Of a stretch of DNA of 64,000 bases, positions 33,901-42,002 are shown piece after piece. Under the pieces are notes generated by a model. The model did not search any database and was not told the origin of the DNA. It saw only the letters and a list, made by a program, of their open reading frames with translations. The DNA lies in contig NZ_CM007717.1 of the NCBI RefSeq assembly GCF_002019855.1, forward strand, positions 62,001-126,000, read 5' to 3'. How positions within the stretch are numbered: position 1 is the first letter of the stretch; the number at the start of each line of letters is the position of its first letter. The stretch is from Streptomyces antibioticus. Lineage in GTDB: Bacteria > Actinomycetota > Actinomycetes > Streptomycetales > Streptomycetaceae. The translations under genes were made by a program, and so were the position numbers.

Positions 33901-34560
33901 ATGGCAACCACCACTTCCGCCGCAGCTCACACGGCCCTCGCGTCCGTCACCCTTGAGGTGGCCGACCCCGAGGCTGCCCGCCGCTTCTACGAGGCCTTCG
34001 GCGTGGACGCGTACATACGCCTGCGGGCGTCCGAGGCGCACTCGACCGGATTTCGCGGCTGCACCCTGGCGCTCACGGTGTCCGGGCCGGCTACCGTCGA
34101 CGGCTTCGTCGCCGCCGCCGTGGATGCCGGTGCCGTGGTGCTGAAGCCCGCCGCGAAGTCGCTGTGGGGTTACGGCGGCGTCATCCAGGCGCCCGACGGG
34201 ACGATCTGGAAGATTGCGACCTCTGCGAGGAAGGACACCGGCCCCGCCACCCGCGCGATCGACGAGGTCGTCCTGCTCCTCGGCGTCGAGGACGTGAAAG
34301 CCACCAAGCAGTTCTACGTAGGCCGGGGCCTGACCGTGGCCAAGAGCTTCGGCGGCAAGTACGCCGAATTCGCCCCCGGTCAGGTCGGCCTCGTGAAGCT
34401 GGCGTTGTACAAGCGCAACGCGCTGGCCAAGGACCTCGGGGTCCCCGCCGACGGCACAGGCTCGCACCACATCGTCCTCGGCAGCACCGCCGATGCCTTC
34501 ACTGACCCGGACGGCTTCGTCTGGGAGGCCGCCGCGCCGCCCGCTCCCACAGCGTCCTGA
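33901..34560 (+). CDS. VOC-family protein (glyoxalase/bleomycin-resistance fold), two modules
   Basis: A 219-residue protein with two VOC modules. Module 1 begins ASVTLEVADPEAARRFYEAF and ends IQAPDGTIWKI. Module 2 begins EVVLLLGVEDVKATKQFYVG and ends FTDPDGFVWEA. Metal-site His/Glu residues are partly missing, as in many actinobacterial members whose substrate is unknown. ATG at 33901 follows GGTGG. It probably sat under an adjacent AraC regulator, now a remnant just upstream. Confidence 0.82.
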   Translation: MATTTSAAAHTALASVTLEVADPEAARRFYEAFGVDAYIRLRASEAHSTGFRGCTLALTVSGPATVDGFVAAAVDAGAVVLKPAAKSLWGYGGVIQAPDGTIWKIATSARKDTGPATRAIDEVVLLLGVEDVKATKQFYVGRGLTVAKSFGGKYAEFAPGQVGLVKLALYKRNALAKDLGVPADGTGSHHIVLGSTADAFTDPDGFVWEAAAPPAPTAS

Positions 34561-34618
34561 CTTCCGATCTTGTATTTCCGCACAGCCGTGTCTCACCTTC
34601 CACGAGAGGAAAGCTGCC

Positions 34619-35083
34619 ATGCCGTCCACGAAGCCGCCCGCCCAGAAGTACGACGGATTCACCGCCGAGGAGCGGGCCGCGATGAAGGAGCACGCGCACG
34701 AACAGAAGAAGGCGGCGGCGCGGCGTGGTTCGTCCCGGGCGGAGAAGGAGGCGGCAGCGGAGCAGGACGTGCTCGCGAAGATCGCCGAGATGCCGGAAGC
34801 GGACCGGATCCTCGCCGAGCGGATCCACGAGATCGTCAAGACCGCCGCTCCCGACCTCACGCCCAAGCTCTGGTACGGAATGCCCGCGTACGCCAGGGAC
34901 GGCAAGGTCGTCTGCCACTTCCAGAGCGCGCACAAGTTCGGGTCGCGGTACGCCACGCTCGGCTTCAGCGACCAGGCGGCACTCGACGAGGGCACGATGT
35001 GGCCGACCGCCTACGCCCTCAAGGAACTGACCGCGGCCGACGAGCAGTTCATCGGCGCCCTCGTGAAGAAGGCAGCCGGCTGA
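34619..35083 (+). CDS. DUF1801-family protein
   Basis: A 154-residue protein. The first 65 residues are charged and helical (YDGFTAEERAAMKEHAHEQK, with a KKAAARRG stretch). The second half matches the YdhG/DUF1801 fold: PKLWYGMPAYARDGKVVCHF, SRYATLGFSDQAAL, and MWPTAYALKELTAADEQFI. Its function is unknown; relatives include iron-chaperone frataxin-like folds. GAGAGGAAAG is about eight bases before the ATG at 34619. It lies 58 bases after the VOC gene and may be cotranscribed with it. Confidence 0.8.
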   Translation: MPSTKPPAQKYDGFTAEERAAMKEHAHEQKKAAARRGSSRAEKEAAAEQDVLAKIAEMPEADRILAERIHEIVKTAAPDLTPKLWYGMPAYARDGKVVCHFQSAHKFGSRYATLGFSDQAALDEGTMWPTAYALKELTAADEQFIGALVKKAAG

Positions 35084-35124
35084 GGCCGTGGTCTACGTGG
35101 TGAGGCCTCGCTGACCCCGGTATG

Positions 35125-35640
35125 GGGTGAGGTACCGGGAGTTGGGTTGTTCCGGACGGGCTGTGGGAGATTGCGAAACCACTGCTCCCGCCCCGAGGGC
35201 GCAGCCGCAGGGCGGCGGAACGGAACCCCCTGATGAGATGCTGTTCGCCGCCATCAACTACGTCCTGGTCACCGGCCTCTGGGGCCGGCTCCACGCGGCC
35301 GTGCTGTATCGGCTCGACGGCGCCGACCCCATCGACGTCACCCGCGGAGGGGCACCAAACCATGCACGACCCCCACTGCGGCTGGTAGTTCAAGCTGTAA
35401 TGCCTGCATGCGGACAGAGTTCACGACCGGGTTGGCCCGCGCAGGTGGCTTCGCGGCGCATCGGCGTCCGCATCGTGCGCAAGGACATCGAGTCCAGCGA
35501 AGGACTCAGGGCGCCGCCGATGGGTCATCGAGCACACCATGTCGTGGCTGTCCCGCTATCGTCGGCTCAGCCCTCGCTACGAGCGCGCCCCACACACAAC
35601 TACCTGGCCTTTCTCGGCCTCGCCGCTGCCCTGTGCCGCT
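35125..35640 (+). pseudogene. IS5-family transposase remnant with internal deletions
   Basis: Recognisable blocks are LWEIAKPLLPP, ETLFAAINYVLV-type text (LFAAINYVLVTGLWGRLHAA), HDPHCGW, WLRG-type residues, RRRWVIEHTMSWLSRYRRLS and a LAFLGLAAAL end. They occur in shifting frames with gaps and two in-frame stops. The middle, including most of the first catalytic Asp region, is deleted. The right end merges with the 3' end of the methyltransferase gene on the other strand. Confidence 0.82.
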
Positions 35641-36332
35641 GCCCTGTGCCGCTGCGCGCTCACCAGCAGTGTGTCGGCGGTGCGTGGGCCGCCGGTGCTG
35701 GCAGGGAGCACGTCGGTGGTGATGTCGGTGAATCCGGACTCGTCGAGCAGATTCGTCCACACGTGCTCTTGAAGGACCCAGCGACGCAGTGTGGTTGATT
35801 CGCCGTCCGGTGTCTTTGCCGGGATGTCGGCAGCCATGGCGTTGGGCTGGGCAGGTGCCCCGGTCAGGTAGTGGGCGAGGGTTGCGAACACCAGTCGTCC
35901 GCCCGGCTTGAGGGCGGCTGCCGTCGCGGGCAGTACCTCGCGTGGGTCGGTGAAGTCCACGGCGCCGAAGATGCTGTAGAGCACGTCGTACGTGCCGGGC
36001 ATCGCCTGCAGGTGGGGCACCGCGCCTGACTGGACGATGCGCAGGCGAGGAGCGAGGTGGGCGTAGAGGTCGGTCGCCATGGCGTGCTGGGCGGGCGACG
36101 CGTCGACAGCGATGACCTGGGCGGGGTGGTGATGAACCGCCAGGTGTGCCGCGTGCCGGGCTGTTCCGGCGCCGAGGTCACCCACACAGCGGCCGGTCAG
36201 GTTGCCGAGGGCCTCGGGGCCAGGCCCGGCGTCCTGGCCCCAACTCCAGTAAAAGGTGTCGGGAACGGTGCGGTCACTGGTGGCGCGGGCGCGGCCGTAG
36301 TGGTGCCAGAGGTCTGCGGTGCTGGTGGTCAC
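35577..36332 (-). CDS. Class I SAM-dependent methyltransferase with IS-derived C-terminus
   Basis: A 251-residue methyltransferase. Motif I is VGDLGAGTARHAAHLA, with the acidic ribose contact in IAVDASP. Later motifs are YDVLYSIFGAVDFTDPREVL and LKPGGRLVFATL. The last 25-30 residues are encoded by the antisense of an IS remnant (35577-35640) that includes a 13-base tandem duplication, so the natural C-terminus is probably lost. GTG at 36332 has AGGA eight bases upstream; ATG at 36341 is the alternative. The substrate is unknown. Confidence 0.82.
   Translation of the reverse strand: MTTSTADLWHHYGRARATSDRTVPDTFYWSWGQDAGPGPEALGNLTGRCVGDLGAGTARHAAHLAVHHHPAQVIAVDASPAQHAMATDLYAHLAPRLRIVQSGAVPHLQAMPGTYDVLYSIFGAVDFTDPREVLPATAAALKPGGRLVFATLAHYLTGAPAQPNAMAADIPAKTPDGESTTLRRWVLQEHVWTNLLDESGFTDITTDVLPASTGGPRTADTLLVSAQRHRAAAQGSGEAEKGQVVVCGARS
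35622..35654. repeat. 13-base tandem duplication at IS/methyltransferase junction
   Basis: GCCGCTGCCCTGT occurs at 35622-35634 and 35635-35647, with seven more bases of a third copy. The period is not a multiple of three, so it shifts the reading frame at the end of the methyltransferase. Confidence 0.8.
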
Positions 36333-36451
36333 CCGGCCCATCCTGGCGGCCGCGGCCGGACCGCGGACCGGTTCACTGAAATCTCACCCGGGCGTGCTCT
36401 CGGGCCCCAGTCGTATGGCCAGGGCCCGAGGAGCTCGCCGTTGCGGCGCGG

Positions 36452-36922
36452 TCAGTGCGAGTCGTTGCCGGGGTGGCAGGGGCCGCAGTCGGCGGCGTCC
36501 GTCCACAGCGGCAGGTCCACCTCCCAGCCGTCGGCGGCGACGATGTGGGCCGTCTTGATCACGGAGCCGTCGTTCTTCATGTCGGCCTTGGGCACGTGGT
36601 GCAGGAACACACCGTCGTTGAACTTCTCGCACAGCTCGGCGTACGCGACGGTGTCCAGGATGATCGTGTGGACGCCGATGTCGACGAGCTTGCTGGGCGC
36701 CAGCCCCAGGCTCTCGCCCCGGTGGTTCATCGCGGTCAGCAGGTAGGCGTAGCCCTGGCCGAGGACCCGGGCGGCCATGACCGAGTCGTAGGGGTGGTCC
36801 CGCATGAGGAGCCCGACCTGCTTGTCCCACAGGTCGGCCGACACGACGTCGCGTGCGCAGCGGACCGGGCCGGTCGTCGGATCAGCGGCCGCAGGGGATG
36901 CAACAGCGGCGATGAGTGCCAT
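36452..36922 (-). CDS. Conserved hypothetical protein, glycine-rich-domain-protein-like
   Basis: A 156-residue protein. The central block LVDIGVHTIILDTVAYAELC with GVFLHHVP resembles Streptomyces proteins annotated as glycine-rich domain-containing (pattern W/V-H-x-LIL-T--YA-LC---F-HH-P). The start may include a short hydrophobic leader (MALIAAVASPAAADPTTG), possibly a signal peptide cut at AAADP. The C-terminus ends DCGPCHPGNDSH, a single CxxCH sequence. ATG at 36922 has GGAGG seven bases upstream. It is downstream of nothing obvious; function unknown. Confidence 0.75.
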   Translation of the reverse strand: MALIAAVASPAAADPTTGPVRCARDVVSADLWDKQVGLLMRDHPYDSVMAARVLGQGYAYLLTAMNHRGESLGLAPSKLVDIGVHTIILDTVAYAELCEKFNDGVFLHHVPKADMKNDGSVIKTAHIVAADGWEVDLPLWTDAADCGPCHPGNDSH

Positions 36923-37024
36923 GGTGTGCCTCCGATGTGACGGTGCCCCGCGGCGCGGGGCGGTGCACCCAGCACACCCGCCGACCGGCCTCGCGGTGAT
37001 CAACTCTCCATCTGTGCAAGGCGT

Positions 37025-37360
37025 TTGCACATCGTGCAAGCGGCCTCGACGCGCCTGACCGACGCCCGCACCCTCATCGGCGGGCTCTGCATCATTCAGG
37101 CCAAGCGCACGAAGAACGTGGTCTCCGCCGAGACCGTGCGGTCGGTCGCGGGCATCGTGAACGACAAGAGTGCCTCGAAGGGCATCGTGGTCACCACCGC
37201 ATGGTTCGGCAAGGCGAGCTGGGACTTCGCGCCCCGCAACCGCGTCGAGCTCATCGACGGCCGGCATCTCAAAGCGCTGCTGCTGGAACACCTCGGCATC
37301 GACGCTCTGATCGGCCTGCCCAGACTCCCGCCCGGCTGGCAGACACGCGATCTGAGTTGA
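37025..37360 (+). pseudogene. Mrr-type restriction endonuclease C-terminal fragment
   Basis: The frame reads GGLCIIQAKRTKNVVSAETV, SVAGIVNDKSASKGIVVTTA, FGKASWDFAP and VELIDGRHLKALLLEHLGID. This is the QxK-containing catalytic core of Mrr_cat nucleases, then the typical tail. The first residues are not conserved, and the N-terminal DNA-binding half (and the D of the D-QxK site) is absent, with no ribosome site. It is a truncated remnant unless the missing half lies elsewhere. Confidence 0.7.
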
Positions 37361-37373
37361 GACCGCCGTCGTG

Positions 37374-37401
37374 CCCCTCCGGCCGGTGTGCTTCGGAGGG
37401 G
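37374..37401 (+). terminator. Hairpin after Mrr fragment
   Basis: CCCCTCCG (37374-37381) pairs with CGGAGGGG (37394-37401) around a 12-base loop, 13 bases after the stop. Confidence 0.6.
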
Positions 37402-37605
37402 GTGTCCTTGGGTTCCGGCAGCGTCATGGGGAATCGTGGTGGGAGCGGAGCCCGCAGCAGTCGGGGGGCGGCTGGACCCCGCGGGCCGCGGTGCTGCCCG
37501 GGCGGGGATGCCGTAGCCGGCCTTGCCGCGTGTCGGCGGAATCGGCTTCCACGCGGTCAAGGTCCGGCCTGGCACGGGGCTGCTCCAACCCGGCTGGACC
37601 AGTGG

Positions 37606-39252
37606 TCAGGCTGCCGCCTCGCGTGCGGTGATGTGGCCCTCGCGCAGGGCGAGGTGCGTGCCGGTGAAGCGGGAGCGCATTCGGCGGTCGTGGGTGACGA
37701 GGACCAGGGAGCCTCGGTAGCCGGCCAGTGCTTCTTCCAGTTCCTCGACGAGGACGGGTGCGAGGTGGTTGGTGGGCTCGTCGAGGAGCAGCAGGTCGAC
37801 CGGGTCGGTCACGAGGCGGGCCAGCTCGATCCGGCGCCGCTGACCGTACGACAGTTCTCCGACGCGTCGGCGCAGATCGTACGGGCTGAACAGGCCGAGC
37901 GCGAGCAGCGTCTCGGTGTGTTCTTCCGGGGCGCCCGGCCGTCCGGCGGCGAATGCCTGGGCGACGGTCAGCCCGGGCGGCCACGGCGTCTCCTCCTGAC
38001 GCAGGTGACCGATGCGTCCGGGGACGTTCACCGAGCCGCTGTCGGGTCGTAGTTCTCCTGCCAGGACGCGCATCAGGGTGCTCTTGCCGGCTCCGTTGGG
38101 GCCGGTCACCAGCAGCCGCTCGCCGGGCCGGACGGACAGGGACGGGACGTGGAGGCGCTCGCCGACGTGCACGTCGGTGAGCTGGGCCGCGGGGGCCGTG
38201 TTCCCGGCGGCGAGGCTCGTGGTGATGCGTGCGGTGAGGACGAGCGGCTCGGGGGGCGGTGTCACGGGGTTGCCGGTCAGCCGTACGACCCTTTCCTTGG
38301 CGTTGCGGATGCGGACCGTCGCGCCGTGACCGCGTCCGCGGGCACGGAATCCGCCGTGGCCGAAGACGCTCAGCGGCATCTTGCGCGGAATGGCGTCCAG
38401 GCGCGCCACGTTGGATTCGGCGAGTTGCCGGTTGCGGGCGAGTTCGGCGCGCCAGTTGTCGTACTCCTGCATCCGTCGTCGGCGTTGTGCGGCCTTCGCG
38501 GTGAGGTAGCCGTCGTAGCCGTTGCCGTGGCGGGAGACCTGGGCGGAGTCGACCTCCAGGATGGTGGTGGTGAGGCGTTCGAGGAACTCCCGGTCGTGGC
38601 TGACGGCGATGACCGTTCCCTTGTGCCGGCGCAGGTGTGCCTCCAGCCAGCCGATCGCCTGGTCGTCCAGGTCGTTCGTCGGCTCGTCCAGGAGCAGCAG
38701 TTCCGGTGCCGAGGCCAGCGTGGCGGCCAGGGCCAGACGGGACCGCTCGCCGCCGGACAAGCTGGCCAGCCGCCTTCCACGATCCAGGTGCGGAAGCCCG
38801 AGCCCGTGCAGGGCGATGCCCACCCGGGTGTCCGCTTCGTATCCGCCCCGGGCCTCGTACTGCTCGATGAGCGCGGCGTAGCGCGCATGCGCGGGGCCGG
38901 GCTGCGGTTCCGGTGCCGTCGCCAGGTCGGCTTCCGCCCGGCGCATCCGCGATTCGAGCGCGCGCAGGTCGGCCAGGGCCCGGTCGACCGCATCCTGAAC
39001 GGTGGCGTCGGGCGGGAGTTGCAGCGTCTGGGCCAGGTATCCGGTGCCGCCGGGCGCCGCCACGGTCAACTCGCCGCTCTCGAAGCGCTCTTGCCCGGCG
39101 ATGATCCGCAACAGCGTGGACTTTCCCGACCCGTTGTCGCCCACGACGCCGACCTTCTCACCCGGCTTGACGGTCAGGCACACCCGATCGAGTACGACGT
39201 GGTCGCCGTATCGCTTGGTGAGGTCGTGGAGTGCGAGTTGTGACGTACGCAT
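37606..39252 (-). CDS. ABC-F family ATPase (ribosome-associated, antibiotic-resistance type)
   Basis: A 548-residue protein with two fused ATP-binding cassettes and no membrane domain. Cassette 1 has Walker A GDNGSGKST, signature LSGGERSRLAL and Walker B LLLLDEPTNDLD. Cassette 2 has GPNGAGKST, a variant signature LSYGQRRRIEL and LLLLDEPTNHL. The charged linker between (AAQRRRRMQEYDNWRAELAR) is the P-site tRNA interaction motif region. Relatives in Streptomyces protect ribosomes from macrolides and similar drugs. ATG at 39252 has a GGGGGAA stretch upstream. Lies in one direction with the VOC gene, sharing a TTGACA promoter. Confidence 0.9.
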   Translation of the reverse strand: MRTSQLALHDLTKRYGDHVVLDRVCLTVKPGEKVGVVGDNGSGKSTLLRIIAGQERFESGELTVAAPGGTGYLAQTLQLPPDATVQDAVDRALADLRALESRMRRAEADLATAPEPQPGPAHARYAALIEQYEARGGYEADTRVGIALHGLGLPHLDRGRRLASLSGGERSRLALAATLASAPELLLLDEPTNDLDDQAIGWLEAHLRRHKGTVIAVSHDREFLERLTTTILEVDSAQVSRHGNGYDGYLTAKAAQRRRRMQEYDNWRAELARNRQLAESNVARLDAIPRKMPLSVFGHGGFRARGRGHGATVRIRNAKERVVRLTGNPVTPPPEPLVLTARITTSLAAGNTAPAAQLTDVHVGERLHVPSLSVRPGERLLVTGPNGAGKSTLMRVLAGELRPDSGSVNVPGRIGHLRQEETPWPPGLTVAQAFAAGRPGAPEEHTETLLALGLFSPYDLRRRVGELSYGQRRRIELARLVTDPVDLLLLDEPTNHLAPVLVEELEEALAGYRGSLVLVTHDRRMRSRFTGTHLALREGHITAREAAA

Positions 39253-39448
39253 GGTGCTGTTCCCCCGTTCTCGGCCGGGCCGGTCGAAGTCGTTCACTGG
39301 CATGCGCGTGCGCACCGGGCGGGCCGGGGCGCAGCGGGGCTGGGGAGGGGGCAGCGGGGGTTCTATGGGGCGTCTCCTTCGGTGAGAGGGTGCGAGAGGG
39401 GAGAGGGCGGTGGCGGACGGGGGCGGGCGTGCGGGCGTCGTCGCGGGA

Positions 39449-39838
39449 TCAGGGGGTGGCCGGTGCCGCCCACTCGACGAACTGGACGATCACGCCGTTG
39501 GGGTCGGTGATCTGGAAGAGGCGTTCGCCCCATGTCTCCTCCCGCAGCGGCATGGTGATGTCCACGCCCGCAGCGATCAGGCGCTTTTCCTCTTCCCGGA
39601 CGTCCGTGACGGTGAAGGCGAGGATCAGACCGCCGGCGTGCTGGTCGCGCTGGTCCGCCGGCAGCACCTGCGTGCCACGGGCCAGCAGAACGATGTCGAC
39701 GGCGCCGTCCTGGCGTGCCAGGGACGCGAAGCCCTCGGCGGCGGCCTGTTCGGTGTAGCCCAGGTGGGTGGTGAAGAACTGCTGGGAGGCGGCGACGTCG
39801 TCGACGGTCAGCGACACGGTGGAGGCGGTGATCTGCAA
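39449..39838 (-). CDS. VOC-family protein (glyoxalase/bleomycin-resistance fold)
   Basis: A 129-residue single-module VOC protein: QITASTVSLTVDDVAASQQF, FTVTDVREEEKRLIAAGVDI and LFQITDPNGVIVQFVEW. I chose TTG at 39838 because GAGGAG is seven bases upstream and homologues start MQITAS; the ATG at 39853 has no ribosome site and its own sequence contains the GAGGAG. It lies between the ABC-F gene and a divergent TetR regulator, a layout typical of drug-resistance loci. Confidence 0.85.
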   Translation of the reverse strand: MQITASTVSLTVDDVAASQQFFTTHLGYTEQAAAEGFASLARQDGAVDIVLLARGTQVLPADQRDQHAGGLILAFTVTDVREEEKRLIAAGVDITMPLREETWGERLFQITDPNGVIVQFVEWAAPATP

Positions 39839-39966
39839 GGTGTGTCTCCTCATGGTTGCGGGCCGGGGGCGTTGTGATGTCGATCGTCGGGATGCGGAGG
39901 GCGGCGGGGCCGGGCAAGAGGCTCAGGTATAGGGATGCCCCTTCTTCGCCCCGTAGCAAACTTACG

Positions 39967-40031
39967 ACGGATGTAACTTTAGCTCTAGCCCGTCAGGGAT
40001 GTCAACATAAAAATGCTACGGATGTAAAGTT
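39967..40031. promoter_or_regulatory. TetR operator repeats and TTGACA/TAAAGT promoter
   Basis: Leftward promoter: TTGACA (40005 to 40000), 18 bases, TAAAGT (39981 to 39976). Overlapping it are three copies of a GGATGT-centred repeat: ACGGATGTAAC at 39967, AGGGATGTCAAC at 39995 and ACGGATGTAAAG at 40018. The third ends just before the tetR ATG, so TetR probably represses both directions. Confidence 0.7.
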
Positions 40032-40037
40032 GCCCTC

Positions 40038-40721
40038 ATGGCTATCGACAGCACCTCCCCCGCGCCCCCGGCCGGCCTGCGGGAATCCAAGAAGCAGGAA
40101 ACCCGGCAGCTCATCTCCGACCACGCCACCCGCCTGTTCATCGCCCAGGGCTTCGAGCAGACCACCATCGCCGAGATCGCCACCGCCGCACGGGTCGCCA
40201 AGAAGACGGTGTCCAACTACTTCCCGCGCAAGGAAGACCTGGCCCTGGACCACCAGGACGCCTTCATCGCCTCCCTGGCCGACACCGTGACCGCCCGCCG
40301 ACCCGGCGAGTCCGCCCTGACGGCACTGCGCCGCGCCTTCACCGACGCCGCCACCGCCGCCGATCCGGTCGCCGGGTTCTCGGGCCCCGCCTTCGCCCGC
40401 ATGGTCGCCGACAGCCCCACGCTCTCCACCCGCCTGCGCGACCTGCACGACCTGCGCGAGGCAGCCCTGGCCGACGCCCTGGCCACGGCCACCGGCGCGC
40501 CCCCCGACGACATCACCCCCCGCGCCGCCGCCGCGCTCCTCGGCGCCGTGCACCGCACCCTGTTCCAGCGCATCCAGGAACTCACCCTCACCGGCCACGA
40601 CAACGCCCAGATCTCCGCCACCGCCACCGCAGAAGCCGACAAAGCCTTCGATCTGCTGGAACCCTCACTCACCCACTACGCCGCCAGCCGGACCACGCAC
40701 GACACGCCCGCTCCCGGGTGA
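40038..40721 (+). CDS. TetR-family transcriptional repressor
   Basis: A 227-residue regulator. The N-terminal helix-turn-helix is ETRQLISDHATRLFIAQGFE, TTIAEIATAARVAKKTVSNY and FPRKEDL. The ligand domain is all-helical. It is divergent from the VOC/ABC-F genes, with repeats in the shared region that are candidate operators. The inducer may be the compound handled by those genes; this is inferred from the layout. The stop codon lies inside a strong terminator. Confidence 0.92.
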   Translation: MAIDSTSPAPPAGLRESKKQETRQLISDHATRLFIAQGFEQTTIAEIATAARVAKKTVSNYFPRKEDLALDHQDAFIASLADTVTARRPGESALTALRRAFTDAATAADPVAGFSGPAFARMVADSPTLSTRLRDLHDLREAALADALATATGAPPDDITPRAAAALLGAVHRTLFQRIQELTLTGHDNAQISATATAEADKAFDLLEPSLTHYAASRTTHDTPAPG

Positions 40722-40736
40722 CACTCGGGAGCGGGC
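40706..40736 (+). terminator. Terminator overlapping tetR stop
   Basis: An 11-base perfect stem, arms 40706-40716 and 40726-40736, with the TGA in the loop; AAAA follows on the plus strand, so it may also serve leftward transcription. Confidence 0.7.
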
Positions 40737-40920
40737 AAAAACGTGTTCGGCCGCCCGTAGGACGGCCGGTGCGGCAACCGTGCTGCGCAGGTCCTCGCGA
40801 CGGATTCCCCACAAGGCGAAAGGGACCGCCCCCCCCTCACAGACGGGAGCACGCCCTGTCTGAGCACGCCGTGCCCGGGTCGAGGCCGTTGCCGAGCAGG
40901 TCAGCCAGGCAGGCGCCCGA

Positions 40921-41862
40921 TCATGTGGCAGTCCCGTCCGCCGGCTCGGGGTTCGGCTGTGGGGGCGTGCGTGTGGTGAGTGCGGCGCGGGCGAGGTCGC
41001 GTAGCCAGGTGTGGGCCTGGTCGGTGTCGTAGCGCTGATGCCACGACAGGTGGATCGGTGCCGACGGCAGGTCGAGCGGGACGGGGAGTACGGCCAGGCC
41101 GGAGCCGGCGACCGCTGAGCGGAGGGTGGCTTCGGGGAGGCAGACCACGAGGTCGCAGCCGCGCACGAAGTCCAGGGCGGCGGCTTCGGTGGGTGCGGTG
41201 GCCACCACGGTGCGGGTCAGGCCGAGTTGTGCGAGGGCGTCGTCGATGGCGTTGCTGAGGTTTCCCCGTCGCGAGACGGAGATGTGTCCGGCCGCGGCGT
41301 AACGCTTCGCGGTGACGGTCTTGACCCGGGTGAGGGGGTGCCCCTCTCTGACGGCGATCACGAGAGGGCTCTCGCCGACCTTCTCGGCACGTATGTCCGG
41401 TGCGCTCACGGGGTTGGCGTTGGCTTCCAGATCGACCTCGCCGCGCCGCAGTCCGGGGGTGTCGGTGGCCGTTTCCGCGACGAAGCGCAGACGCACGCCG
41501 GGTGCCTGCGCGCGCACGGCCGACAGCAGTGCGGGACCGCTCAGGGAGAGCAGGGAGTCGTGCCAGCGCAGGGTGAAGGTGCGTTCCAGGGTGGCCAGGT
41601 CGAGTTCACGGCTGGGGGCCAGTACTCCCTGGACCTGGTGCAGCAGCTCGTGCACCTGTTCGCGGACGGCGATCGCGTACGGCGTCGGGGTCATCGTGCG
41701 GCCGGTGCGCACCAGGATCTGGTCGCCGGTCGTGCGCCGGATGCGGCCCAGGCTCCGGCTCATCGCGGGCGCGGTGACGTGCAGGCGCGCGGCCGCCCCG
41801 GCCACGCTCTCCTCCTCCAGCAGCGCGTCGAGCGCGGTCAGGAGGTTCAAGTCCAGTTGCAT
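40921..41862 (-). CDS. LysR-family transcriptional regulator
   Basis: A 313-residue regulator. The N-terminal winged helix is LDLNLLTALDALLEEESVAG, then AARLHVTAPAMSRSLGRIRR, followed by the two-lobed periplasmic-binding-type effector domain (RFVAETATDTPGLRRGEVDL, VVCLPEATLRSAV). It is divergent from the inositol-phosphatase-like gene, with about 140 bases between, and most likely controls it. AGGA is about ten bases before the ATG. Confidence 0.9.
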   Translation of the reverse strand: MQLDLNLLTALDALLEEESVAGAAARLHVTAPAMSRSLGRIRRTTGDQILVRTGRTMTPTPYAIAVREQVHELLHQVQGVLAPSRELDLATLERTFTLRWHDSLLSLSGPALLSAVRAQAPGVRLRFVAETATDTPGLRRGEVDLEANANPVSAPDIRAEKVGESPLVIAVREGHPLTRVKTVTAKRYAAAGHISVSRRGNLSNAIDDALAQLGLTRTVVATAPTEAAALDFVRGCDLVVCLPEATLRSAVAGSGLAVLPVPLDLPSAPIHLSWHQRYDTDQAHTWLRDLARAALTTRTPPQPNPEPADGTAT

Positions 41863-42002
41863 GAGAGTAATCCTAGGCGTGCTTTACATGCATTTGAAGT
41901 TAATCATCGGGCTGTCTACCGTCGGGTGAGAGCGCAAGAACACGGCCCACGCAGCGTGGCCCGACCTACCTCATCCCCCCTTCCTCGCACGGGAGTTCTG
42001 CC

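Noticed and set aside
33181..34995. Minus-strand frame of 604 codons
   Set aside because: It is antisense to the VOC and DUF1801 genes and stays open only because of high third-position GC.
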